Assembly (NCBI RefSeq): GCF_026723765.1
Contig: NZ_CP113524.1
Location: 1,969,001-2,033,000, forward strand
From: Lacrimispora xylanolytica
Lineage (GTDB): Bacteria; Bacillota; Clostridia; Lachnospirales; Lachnospiraceae
Direction of reading: 5' to 3'
DNA: 64,000 nt
Position numbers and translations under genes: made by a program. The notes beneath the pieces were generated by a model that was not told the origin of the DNA, did not search any database, and saw nothing but the letters and a program-made list of their open reading frames with translations. Positions 18,462 to 24,925 of the stretch are shown here, in pieces; position 1 is the first letter of the stretch, and every line of letters begins with the position of its first letter.

Positions 18462-18494
18462 AGATGCGCAGGTATTGGCCTGGCGCATCTTTTT
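18462..18494. terminator. Bidirectional terminator between DUF1540 and EamA genes
   Basis: AAAGATGCGC pairs with GCGCATCTTT, with T run rightward and A run leftward. The distal part overlaps the stop codon of the convergent gene. Confidence 0.8.
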
Positions 18495-18906
18495 ATAATA
18501 GCATAACAAAGGTTCCCGCTGTGATGAGCAGGATACCGATCAGCTTATATACAGTAATTTGCTCGTGAAGAATGACAAATGCCAAAAGCATGGTGAGAAC
18601 TATGCTGAATTTATCGATGGGAACTACCTTCGTGGCTTCGCCAATCTGAAGCGCCTTGTAATAGCAGATCCAGGATGCCCCAGTTGCAAGTCCGGATAAT
18701 ATAAGGAATATCCAGCTCTTTTTACTTATTTCAGAAATTCCACTCATGCCGCCGGTGAGAAAAACAATGCCCCAGGCCATGATTAATACCACGAAGGTTC
18801 TAATCGCAGTGGCCAGGTTGGAATTGACATTTTCGATCCCAAGCTTTGCCAGAATGGAAGTGAGCGCGGCAAAGATAGAAGAAAGGATTGCAAAAATAAA
18901 CCACAT
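18493..18906 (-). CDS. EamA/DMT-type small membrane transporter (half-size)
   Basis: A 137-residue protein with four hydrophobic helices, corresponding to one EamA repeat (COG2510-like), so it probably works as a dimer. MWFIFAILSSIFAALTSILAKLGIENVNS at the N-terminus and KVVPIDKFSIVLTMLLAFVILHEQ near the C-terminus are typical. ATG 18906 is chosen because AAGGAG precedes it; the longer MKRRYI start at 18924 lacks a site. Substrate unknown. Confidence 0.85.
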   Translation of the reverse strand: MWFIFAILSSIFAALTSILAKLGIENVNSNLATAIRTFVVLIMAWGIVFLTGGMSGISEISKKSWIFLILSGLATGASWICYYKALQIGEATKVVPIDKFSIVLTMLLAFVILHEQITVYKLIGILLITAGTFVMLL

Positions 18907-19028
18907 AATATATCTCCTTTTCATTCATATTATAATGCACATCTCATGTACGTTACCATAAATTGTAACGTTATATATAGAAGAATACAAGTGGAATTTT
19001 CCTGAGAAATGGTAATTGAAAAAATAGA

Positions 19029-19057
19029 TTGACAAAAAGATTGTTTTATTGTATCAT
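19029..19057 (+). promoter_or_regulatory. Sigma-A promoter of the infC operon
   Basis: TTGACA 19029-19034 and TATCAT 19052-19057 with a 17-bp spacer, heading a leader of about 200 nt. Confidence 0.7.
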
Positions 19058-19063
19058 AATATA

Positions 19064-19204
19064 AGTTGTGGAAACAACAGACAGGAAAGTAGGTATCCGC
19101 CTCACCACGGCACGAGTAAGTGTCCCTGGTTCATAGCCTTTGATACATAGGTGTACTGTGTAGAGACTTTGGTGGTGGATAGCGTTTGTCTATCTACTTT
19201 TTTT
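19064..19204 (+). ncRNA. Ribosomal protein L20-type leader with attenuator
   Basis: A structured untranslated leader before infC-rpmI-rplT. It ends in GTGGATAG (19175-19182) pairing with CTATCTAC (19190-19197), followed by TTTTTTTAT, an intrinsic terminator inside the leader. In Firmicutes this operon is known to be controlled by L20 binding its own leader. Whether this leader matches the Rfam L20 model was not tested. Confidence 0.65.
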
Positions 19205-19269
19205 ATGCCTATGGGCGAGCAATGTGGATTCCGACCAATACACACACTATATGATGGAGGTGCACGACA

Positions 19270-19776
19270 ATTAGCGATTTAATGATTAATGAACAGATCC
19301 GGGATAAAGAGATTCTGTTGATTGGTGAAAACGGAGAAAAGTTAGGGATTATGGCTACCAAAGACGCGATGCAGCTTGCAAAGGAAGCAGAGCTTGACTT
19401 GGTAAAAATTGCTCCGACTGCGAAACCACCGGTTTGTAAGATTATTGACTACGGTAAATATCGTTACGAGCTGGCAAGAAAAGAAAAAGAAGCTAAAAAG
19501 AAGCAGAAGGTAATCGAAATAAAAGAAGTTCGTTTATCTCCTAACATCGACACGAATGATTTGAACACGAAGATGGGAGCCGCAAGAAAGTTCCTGGAAA
19601 AAGGAGATAAAGTTAAGGTAACCTTACGTTTCAGAGGTCGTGAGATGGCGCATATGTCTAAGTCTAAATACATTCTGGATGATTTTGCAGAAAAGCTGGC
19701 TGATATAGCGACCATTGACAAGCCGTCAAAGGTGGAAGGAAGAAGCATGGTTATGTTTTTAACCGCAAAACGCTAA
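19270..19776 (+). CDS. infC: Translation initiation factor IF-3, AUU start codon
   Basis: A 168-residue IF-3 with N-terminal NEQIRDKEILLIGENGEKLGI and C-terminal domain (KVKVTLRFRGREMAHMS). The first good ATG (19282) is 21 nt from the GGAGG at 19256-19260, too far, while ATT 19270 lies 9 nt from it and is in frame (ISDLMINEQ). IF-3 discriminates against AUU starts and E. coli infC uses one for autoregulation, so an AUU start is well supported. First gene of infC-rpmI-rplT. Confidence 0.93.
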   Translation: MSDLMINEQIRDKEILLIGENGEKLGIMATKDAMQLAKEAELDLVKIAPTAKPPVCKIIDYGKYRYELARKEKEAKKKQKVIEIKEVRLSPNIDTNDLNTKMGAARKFLEKGDKVKVTLRFRGREMAHMSKSKYILDDFAEKLADIATIDKPSKVEGRSMVMFLTAKR

Positions 19777-19803
19777 AAGAACATTATCAAGGAGGAAAAT
19801 ACA

Positions 19804-20001
19804 ATGCCTAAATTAAAAACAAGCAAAGCAGCAGCAAAACGCTTCAAAGTTACAGGAACAGGAAAGCTTGTAAGAAATAAAGCTTACAAATCCCACATCT
19901 TAACTAAGAAATCAACTAAGAGAAAAAGAAACCTTAGAAAAGATATTGTTACAGATGCAACTAACGCAAAAGTAATGAAAAAGATTTTACCATATTTATA
20001 A
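19804..20001 (+). CDS. rpmI: 50S ribosomal protein L35
   Basis: A 65-residue basic ribosomal protein. [20 protein letters not shown] at the N-terminus and the [14 protein letters not shown] stretch are diagnostic. AAGGAGG precedes the ATG. Middle gene of the conserved infC-rpmI-rplT operon. Confidence 0.97.
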   Translation: MPKLKTSKAAAKRFKVTGTGKLVRNKAYKSHILTKKSTKRKRNLRKDIVTDATNAKVMKKILPYL

Positions 20002-20030
20002 GATTTTAAGTTAAGAAGGAGGAAAAACCG

Positions 20031-20387
20031 ATGGCAAGAATTAAAGGCGGTATGAACGCTAAGAAAAAACATAATAGAGTGTTAAAGATGGCTAAAGGCT
20101 ACAGAGGCGCTCGTTCCAAACAGTATAGAGTAGCAAAGCAGTCCGTAATGAGAGCATTAACAAGCTCCTACGCAGGCAGAAAACAGAGAAAGAGACAGTT
20201 CAGACAGTTATGGATTGCTCGTATCAATGCAGCAGCTCGTATCAATGGAGTATCCTACAGCGTATTTATGCACGGATTAAAGTTAGCTGGTGTTGACTTG
20301 AACAGAAAAGTTCTGGCTGACATGGCTGTTAACGATGCAGCTGGCTTTGCTAAATTAGCAGAACTTGCAAAATCTAAAGTGGCTTAA
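20031..20387 (+). CDS. rplT: 50S ribosomal protein L20
   Basis: A 118-residue 23S rRNA-binding assembly protein and, in Firmicutes, repressor of this operon through the leader. [19 protein letters not shown] and the [20 protein letters not shown] helix are typical. AGGAGG lies before the ATG; the operon ends at the terminator just downstream. Confidence 0.97.
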   Translation: MARIKGGMNAKKKHNRVLKMAKGYRGARSKQYRVAKQSVMRALTSSYAGRKQRKRQFRQLWIARINAAARINGVSYSVFMHGLKLAGVDLNRKVLADMAVNDAAGFAKLAELAKSKVA

Positions 20388-20407
20388 TTATATATAAAGA
20401 TAGAGCG

Positions 20408-20441
20408 ACCCCAAAGACTTCGTGTTTGCGGGGTTTTTTGT
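20408..20441 (+). terminator. Terminator of the infC-rpmI-rplT operon
   Basis: ACCCC pairs with GGGGT around a loop rich in A and T, followed by six Ts. Confidence 0.8.
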
Positions 20442-20685
20442 TACCCTTAGATGGGGTAAATGAGTAGATTTAAGTTAGTAATATACGCGTAATATACACG
20501 CGGATTACTATCTTACAGGAACTTTGTTCGTTTCTTCAAAAGCATTCTGCATGAAGTAAAATGTTGCATGCAAAAAGAACTACCAGCATTATACTGATAG
20601 CTGGTAGTTTCTTTGTCTTAACGAGTTATATTATTGTTTTTGCCTAATTTTAAACCTATTATTAAAGGCGTATTGCATGTCGTAA
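20442..20685. other. Non-coding gap with a 10-bp hairpin
   Basis: No gene is visible. AACTACCAGC (20578-20587) pairs perfectly with GCTGGTAGTT (20600-20609), followed by TCTTTG, a likely terminator for a short transcript or for the convergent SRAP gene. Upstream lies an imperfect GTAATATAC/GATTAC repeat. Confidence 0.5.
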
Positions 20686-21243
20686 TTATACCATCTCATA
20701 ACTAACCTCATTCACAGCCCGATTCATAGTGCCTACCGGATCGTGGCCATTCAGCCATTCGTCATGGCGTTCTTCCGGCAATATAACCGGCATCCTATCG
20801 TGTATAAATGAAATTCCAGACCAGGCAGGGCGGGTTAATACCACATAAGAGGGAAGACCTGTCTTATAGTCGATTTTAGATAGACCAGCCATCCATACTG
20901 GCTTCTTATTGGGATTCATCAACACATATTTTATTTTTTTTGTACCACGTTTCTCCCATTCAAAATACCAGCTGGCAGGGATCAGGCAACGGCCTTCCAT
21001 CATTGGATTTCGAAACATACTCTTCTCAGCAGCGGTTTCGCTTCGGGCATTTATAATTTCACCCTTACCATCAAATTTTGGAAATCCCCAGCGCATGGCC
21101 GTCATGACTCCGGTTGGTGATAAAACAGGAGCTACATTAGTAGGATAGATTTCCCCTGTCTTAATTGCTGTATTTCTCTCCACCTCGGCTATAATGGAGC
21201 GAAATTCCGCATTATCTATTTCGATATAATATCTTCCGCACAT
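20686..21243 (-). CDS. SRAP domain protein (YedK/HMCES family)
   Basis: A 185-residue SOS-response-associated peptidase-fold protein that caps abasic sites in single-stranded DNA by a covalent bond to Cys2. The start is fixed by that cysteine: ATG 21243 gives MCGRYY, whereas the longer MIP start at 21252 would bury it. Also present are NARSETAAEKSMFR and the SWYFEWEK and LTRPAWSGISFIHDRMPVIL motifs. GAAAGG precedes the ATG. No LexA-like box was seen upstream. Confidence 0.93.
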   Translation of the reverse strand: MCGRYYIEIDNAEFRSIIAEVERNTAIKTGEIYPTNVAPVLSPTGVMTAMRWGFPKFDGKGEIINARSETAAEKSMFRNPMMEGRCLIPASWYFEWEKRGTKKIKYVLMNPNKKPVWMAGLSKIDYKTGLPSYVVLTRPAWSGISFIHDRMPVILPEERHDEWLNGHDPVGTMNRAVNEVSYEMV

Positions 21244-21252
21244 AGGAATCAA

Positions 21253-21441
21253 CCGCCTTTCTATATGAATATAATAAACAATTCTTTTTATCTTTTTTTT
21301 GAATTAATAATTCAATGTTTAAAAAATCCATGGTAATAGTATCTGCATTTAATTACATTAAATAAGTAGATATGTTACATTATTTTTCCTATTCATAGTA
21401 CCATAATGAATTAGTAATCTACAATATATATAATAAAATTA
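21253..21441. other. AT-rich gap between SRAP and SMR genes
   Basis: No gene. ATTAGTAAT (21410-21418) and ATTACTAAT (21438-21446) form an inverted repeat at the 3' end of the SMR gene, and TTGAATTAATAATTCAA (21299-21315) is a perfect palindrome. Both are weak, AT-only structures. Confidence 0.4.
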
Positions 21442-21762
21442 CTAATGAGCCGATGTAAATTTAAGACCTATAATACCTACAATTAACATGATAACGAAAC
21501 AGCCCCGCGCCAATGTCATAGACTCGTTGAATATAAGTACTCCTACAATGGTTGCACCAATAGCGCCTATTCCTGTCCAGATTGCATAAGCAGTACCCAG
21601 TGGAAGCACCTTAGTCGCCTGGGATAGAAAGTAAAAACTGATGATCATTCCTGCAATGGTACCAACGGTAAAGATAGGTTTACTGAATCCCTCGGACAGC
21701 TTTAGAAATGTGGCCCATACAACCTCAAAAATCCCTGCAATAAATAAAAAACCCCATGCCAT
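21442..21762 (-). CDS. SMR family exporter, Gdx/SugE-like (guanidinium exporter candidate)
   Basis: A 106-residue four-helix small multidrug resistance protein that works as an antiparallel dimer, exchanging protons for substrate. E13 in the first helix (GIFEVVWATFLK) is the conserved proton/substrate glutamate. PLGTAYAIWTGIGAIGA matches the Gdx/SugE subtype, known to export guanidinium, rather than the Qac type. ATG 21762 follows a perfect AAAGGAGG. The leader upstream carries a riboswitch-like structure with a terminator, supporting guanidine control. Confidence 0.9.
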   Translation of the reverse strand: MAWGFLFIAGIFEVVWATFLKLSEGFSKPIFTVGTIAGMIISFYFLSQATKVLPLGTAYAIWTGIGAIGATIVGVLIFNESMTLARGCFVIMLIVGIIGLKFTSAH

Positions 21763-21783
21763 TTTAATATCCTCCTTTAAATG

Positions 21784-21866
21784 AAAAAAACACTCAAATC
21801 TCATGTCTCCTATGGCCTAACGACATGATAATTGAATGCTCACTTTGCTGCCCGGCGGCAGCGTAT
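21784..21866 (-). ncRNA. Guanidine-IV (mepA motif)-like riboswitch with terminator
   Basis: Reading toward the SMR gene, hairpin P1 is GCTGCC-GCCG-GGCAGC (21862 to 21847). It is followed by a 17-bp arm pair, 21838-21822 with 21807-21791, in which 15 of 17 positions pair, then seven Ts. The P2 loop contains GGCC, able to pair with GCC in the P1 loop. Two hairpins with a loop-loop contact and a terminator as second stem match the described guanidine-IV architecture, and the regulated gene is a Gdx-type exporter. Assignment is from memory of the motif, not a model search. Confidence 0.6.
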
Positions 21867-21883
21867 CATTATTTATTTGCTTC

Positions 21884-21912
21884 ATTATAATTTATCCCGT
21901 GGGATTTGTCAA
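21884..21912 (-). promoter_or_regulatory. Sigma-A promoter of the SMR leader
   Basis: On the minus strand TTGACA (21912-21907) and TATAAT (21889-21884), both perfect, with a 17-bp spacer. Transcription would start just before the riboswitch-like hairpins. Confidence 0.85.
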
Positions 21913-22085
21913 AGGGTATTTATGAAAAGTTAATTGTCCCATAAAGTTTGTTTTCAAAATTTGGAAAAAAGAAAATGGATTCTATAGTTATAAATACATA
22001 TAAACTTTTTTGGAAAACTGTAACCGCCCTATGGATTTATCAATATATAAATAATAAAAGAAATCAGTTAGATAGGAGAGAGGGT

Positions 22086-22985
22086 TTGTCTAAATTCTAT
22101 CCGTATTTAGGTTATGAAGAAGTTTGCCAGCAAGTCCCCATTCAGTTTCCTCCCCAGCACCAGCCGGCGCAGCCGGGATTAGAAACTCTTATGGATCCTC
22201 CCCCGGTATTTGATGATCCGAATTATATTGGCACAGGAAAGCTTATGGACAAAGTGGCTTTAGTTACTGGCGGGGACAGTGGAATAGGAAGAGCGGTATC
22301 CATTGCATTTGCAAAAGAAGGAGCTGATGTTTGTATTGTTTATTATGATGAACACGAAGATGCACAAATAACAAAAGCCTATATCGAAGCTCAAGGCCGA
22401 AAATGTCTTTTGATATCAGGAGATATCAGGGATGAATCGTTTTGCAGGAGCTCCATAGAAAAAACTGTTTCCGCTTTGGGAGGTCTGGATATTCTGGTTA
22501 ATAATGCGGGAGTCCAGTTTCCCCAAAATGGTATTGAGAATATACCTATAGAACAGATGCTATTTACATTTGAAGTAAACTTCTTTGGAATCTTTATGAT
22601 GACGAAGTTTGCCGTGCCTTATCTTACAAAGGGTAGTACCATAATCAGCACAGCTTCTGTCCTGGCCTACACGGGAAATGATCAGATGATTGATTATTCC
22701 AGCACGAAAGGAGCGATTGTCAGCTTTACCCGGTCTATGGCCCGTTCCCTGGTATCAAAAGGAATTCGGGTAAATGCAGTTGCACCTGGTCCGATCTGGA
22801 CGCCTCTTCAGCCAGCGAGCCAGCCGGCAGATCGTATCCCTACCTTTGGATCTAATACCCCAATGAGAAGAGCCGGGCAGCCGGTGGAGCTTGCCCCAAC
22901 CTATGTTTATCTGGCAAGCAATGATTCTTCTTATGTGACAGGTCAGGTTCTTCATGTAGACGGAGGAGCCAGTATGCAGTCTTAA
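22086..22985 (+). CDS. SDR family oxidoreductase (glucose-1-dehydrogenase-like), TTG start
   Basis: A 299-residue NAD(P)-dependent short-chain dehydrogenase. After a proline-rich N-terminal arm it has TGGDSGIGRAVSIAFAKEGA (cofactor loop), NNAGVQ, and the catalytic Ser, YSSTKGA (Tyr/Lys). GASMQ ends a DGG-containing C-terminus. The arm plus core resembles the YhdF/YhxC stress-associated branch. The frame is open from 21948, but TTG 22086 has AGGAG 7 bp upstream and gives the usual length, so it is preferred. Substrate unknown. Confidence 0.88.
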   Translation: MSKFYPYLGYEEVCQQVPIQFPPQHQPAQPGLETLMDPPPVFDDPNYIGTGKLMDKVALVTGGDSGIGRAVSIAFAKEGADVCIVYYDEHEDAQITKAYIEAQGRKCLLISGDIRDESFCRSSIEKTVSALGGLDILVNNAGVQFPQNGIENIPIEQMLFTFEVNFFGIFMMTKFAVPYLTKGSTIISTASVLAYTGNDQMIDYSSTKGAIVSFTRSMARSLVSKGIRVNAVAPGPIWTPLQPASQPADRIPTFGSNTPMRRAGQPVELAPTYVYLASNDSSYVTGQVLHVDGGASMQS

Positions 22986-23139
22986 TGCCAGGACATTGAA
23001 CCATTTTTTACTGTGAAAGATAGGATTAATATCAAGCAAAATGCTCCTCCCTGGAATTAACATTTACCTGAAAAGGAATGTTAGTTGCAGAGAAGAGCAA
23101 GAGCTGCCAAATAATCCTTTATGGACCTTTGCTTCTTTC

Positions 23140-23442
23140 TTAACGGGAGCAGGTAAACATATCAATCCGGTTTAAGGAAATTCCGGCATATGACCAGCCA
23201 AATCTTCTGTCCCAACGGAAGCCAGAAACACTGTTACGCCAAACTTGAATGGGGAAGAACCAGAATTCCTGACCATTGCGCATCCAGATATAGGTAAAAC
23301 GACCAATACAGTAACGAATAGAACCTGCATCTACCATTCTGGTTCCTGAGCGCATCTGCGCCGGTTTCTGGGGTGGTCTGGAAGGAGGTGGGCCCATTGG
23401 CATGGGACCGCCGAAATTATTATTAGGGGGTAATGGGGGCAT
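23140..23442 (-). CDS. Small Pro-rich protein of unknown function, sporulation-type promoter
   Basis: A 100-residue unrecognised protein. Residues 1-30 are rich in proline (12 Pro) with Asn and Gly. The remainder is aromatic and basic, with six Trp (YIWMRNGQEFWFFPIQVW, then FRWDRRFGWSYAGIS), and ends MFTCSR. AAAAGGATG precedes the ATG, which supports expression. Upstream on the same strand CATATATTA (23483-23475), with AC 16 bp further up, fits a sigma-K-like promoter. It is divergent from the Cys-rich gene at 23616. A spore-surface role is an inference only. Confidence 0.65.
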   Translation of the reverse strand: MPPLPPNNNFGGPMPMGPPPSRPPQKPAQMRSGTRMVDAGSIRYCIGRFTYIWMRNGQEFWFFPIQVWRNSVSGFRWDRRFGWSYAGISLNRIDMFTCSR

Positions 23443-23474
23443 AATATTACATCCTTTTTTGTTATTTATATTAA

Positions 23475-23501
23475 TAATATATGAAGAAGGACGAAAGCAG
23501 T
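23475..23501 (-). promoter_or_regulatory. Candidate sigma-K-like promoter of the Pro-rich gene
   Basis: On the minus strand AC (23501-23500), 16 bp, then CATATATTA (23483-23475), matching the AC-N16-CATAnnnTA pattern of sigma-K promoters. The elements are short, so chance matches are possible. Confidence 0.4.
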
Positions 23502-23555
23502 TAATGAAAAATAAAATTCATTTTCTCGTATTTTATGGCCTGGAAGGCGTGGGCT

Positions 23556-23584
23556 CACATCTTGTCTGTGCTTCTCATACAATA
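23556..23584 (+). promoter_or_regulatory. Candidate sigma-E/K-like promoter of the Cys-rich gene
   Basis: CATACAATA at 23576-23584 equals the sigma-E -10 (CATACAAT) and fits the sigma-K -10 (CATAnnnTA). TCACATC lies 13 bp upstream as a weak -35, with an AC at 23557-23558 for sigma-K. Confidence 0.45.
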
Positions 23585-23615
23585 AGGTATAAATATAAGA
23601 AAAGAGGTGTACTAT

Positions 23616-23813
23616 ATGGGCTGTTTTTGGGGTTCTTGTAACAACAATTGGAATCGCCATTGCTGCAATAACTGGAACAATGATTGTAATGGATCAAATG
23701 ATGATTGTGAAGAAGAGAAAAGAAGAGCTTATTGGAGAGGTTATTGGGATGGTTACCGCCATTGCGGATGCAGATGGGATAATAATAATGATGATGACGA
23801 CTGTGGATGCTAA
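23616..23813 (+). CDS. Small Cys/Asn/Trp/Asp-rich protein, possible spore coat component
   Basis: A 65-residue protein of extreme composition: 10 Cys, 13 Asn, 9 Asp and 6 Trp. Cys sit at 3, 8, 16, 17, 24, 31, 50, 52, 63 and 65; a central EEEKRRAYWRGYWDGY segment links two Cys-rich ends. AAAAGAGGTG lies before ATG 23616 (an in-frame GTG at 23607 is too close to it). No family was recognised. Composition, size and the CATACAATA promoter suggest a cross-linked or metal-binding spore protein; this is inference. Longer frames overlapping it in other phases lack ribosome sites. Confidence 0.6.
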   Translation: MGCFWGSCNNNWNRHCCNNWNNDCNGSNDDCEEEKRRAYWRGYWDGYRHCGCRWDNNNDDDDCGC

Positions 23814-23961
23814 TATGAAAAGAAGCGGAAGATCTACAGGAGATAGAGACCTTCCGCCCAATAATACGGGTGCTCGCAAACACCTAAGTACTACCTTGTT
23901 AGGTATGTACGTTTAATATTATTCAATATTAAAAGAAAATATACCAATCGTCATAAATTAT

Positions 23962-24029
23962 AAAGAGCTGCTGTAACAAGAAATAATGGTGTCGTCGACA
24001 CCAAAGTTTCTTTTACAGCAGCTCTTTTA
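23962..24029. terminator. Long bidirectional terminator hairpin
   Basis: AAAGAGCTGCTGTAA (23962-23976) pairs perfectly with TTACAGCAGCTCTTT (24013-24027); AAGAAA/TTTCTT continues the stem, and GGTGTCGTCGACACC (23988-24002) caps it. A and T runs flank both sides. It separates the small gene from the minus-strand tRNAs. Confidence 0.8.
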
Positions 24030-24065
24030 TAAAATAAAAAATCACACCAAAGGTGTGATTTAAAA

Positions 24066-24138
24066 CTCCCCGAGTAGGACTTGAACCTACGACCCAACGG
24101 TTAACAGCCGTTTGCTCTACCGACTGAGCTATCGAGGA
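24066..24138 (-). tRNA. tRNA-Asn (GTT)
   Basis: On the minus strand TCCTCGATAGCTCAGTCGG begins a 73-nt cloverleaf. Acceptor TCCTCGA pairs with TCGGGGA, discriminator G, anticodon loop CTGTTAA with anticodon GTT, T-arm GGTTCAAGTCC. No CCA is encoded. Confidence 0.95.
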
Positions 24139-24190
24139 ATACTTTATTATTATACCCCAAAATTGAGATATGTCAATAAAAAAATAAAAA

Positions 24191-24274
24191 TGCGGGAGAT
24201 GGGACTTGAACCCACACGATCATACAACCACAAGATCCTTAGTCTTGCCTGTCTGCCAATTCCAGCACTCCCGC
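24191..24274 (-). tRNA. tRNA-Leu (AAG), copy 1
   Basis: An 84-nt class II tRNA with long variable arm. Acceptor GCGGGAG pairs with CTCCCGC, discriminator A; anticodon stem CAAGA/TCTTG encloses loop CTAAGGA, giving anticodon AAG (codons CUU/CUC). It is identical in sequence to the copy at 24564, which lies in the opposite orientation. Confidence 0.93.
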
Positions 24275-24370
24275 GCAACGAAAGTAATCTTATCATGCTT
24301 TTTAATTATTGTCAATGTTTTTTGAAAAATATATACAAAAAACAATTTGAAAAAAAATGGAAAAAAGATA

Positions 24371-24399
24371 TTGACATAATAGTGCTTGTATACTATAAT
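24371..24399 (+). promoter_or_regulatory. Sigma-A promoter of the leucine tRNA cluster
   Basis: TTGACA 24371-24376 and TATAAT 24394-24399, perfect hexamers with 17-bp spacing, 33 bp before the first plus-strand tRNA-Leu. Confidence 0.85.
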
Positions 24400-24432
24400 A
24401 GCTATTGTTGTTGCGAGAGATAACAACGAAAT

Positions 24433-24516
24433 GCAGAAGTGGCGGAATTGGCAGACGCGCACGGTTCAGGTCCGTGTGGTAGCAATACCTTGAGGGTTCA
24501 AGTCCCTTCTTCTGCA
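24433..24516 (+). tRNA. tRNA-Leu (CAG), copy 1
   Basis: An 84-nt class II tRNA: acceptor GCAGAAG with CTTCTGC, discriminator A; anticodon stem CACGG/CCGTG encloses loop TTCAGGT, anticodon CAG (codon CUG). Identical to the copy at 24790. Confidence 0.95.
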
Positions 24517-24563
24517 TGAAACCTTACAGAATGTCATGGCTGTTTGGTTTTATAAAATGACGT

Positions 24564-24647
24564 GCGGGAGTGCTGGAATTGGCAGACAGGCAAGACTAAG
24601 GATCTTGTGGTTGTATGATCGTGTGGGTTCAAGTCCCATCTCCCGCA
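24564..24647 (+). tRNA. tRNA-Leu (AAG), copy 2
   Basis: Identical over 84 nt to the minus-strand copy at 24191-24274, so the two form a perfect inverted repeat with a 289-bp centre. Anticodon AAG in loop CTAAGGA. Confidence 0.93.
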
Positions 24648-24655
24648 TTAATAAA

Positions 24656-24685
24656 AAGAATCCTTAACAAGGGGTTCTTTTTTTA
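24656..24685 (+). terminator. Terminator after tRNA-Leu (AAG) copy 2
   Basis: AGAATCC pairs with GGGGTTCT (one G-T pair) and is followed by seven Ts. Confidence 0.75.
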
Positions 24686-24789
24686 TCCCTATGAGAGAGC
24701 ATTTAAAAATATAAAAAGTGCTTGATTATTTACTGGAAGTATAGTAATATAATTGTACGAATTGGTTCTCCAATTTATACAATTGATGA

Positions 24790-24873
24790 GCAGAAGTGGC
24801 GGAATTGGCAGACGCGCACGGTTCAGGTCCGTGTGGTAGCAATACCTTGAGGGTTCAAGTCCCTTCTTCTGCA
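24790..24873 (+). tRNA. tRNA-Leu (CAG), copy 2
   Basis: Identical to tRNA-Leu (CAG) at 24433-24516, suggesting a recent duplication. A TATAAT at 24748-24753 may provide a separate promoter; its -35 (TTGATT, 20-bp spacer) is poor. Confidence 0.95.
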
Positions 24874-24891
24874 TTGAATGCTCCTAAATAT

Positions 24892-24925
24892 AAGAGTGCT
24901 GAAAACTTCTGTTTTCAGCACTCTT
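24892..24925. terminator. Bidirectional terminator between tRNA-Leu and the GGDEF gene
   Basis: AAGAGTGCTGAAAA (24892-24905) and TTTTCAGCACTCTT (24912-24925) pair perfectly around a 6-nt loop. The right arm includes the stop region of the convergent gene. Confidence 0.85.

Noticed and set aside
23680-23916. Longer open frame overlapping the Cys-rich gene in another phase
   Set aside because: It has no ribosome site at its start, while the 23616 start does, and it would place repetitive Ile/Met runs produced by the same Asn/Asp codons.
24191-24873. Repeated tRNA sequences considered as CRISPR-like or attachment-site duplications
   Set aside because: The repeats are complete, foldable tRNA genes, spacing is irregular and no integrase is next to them.
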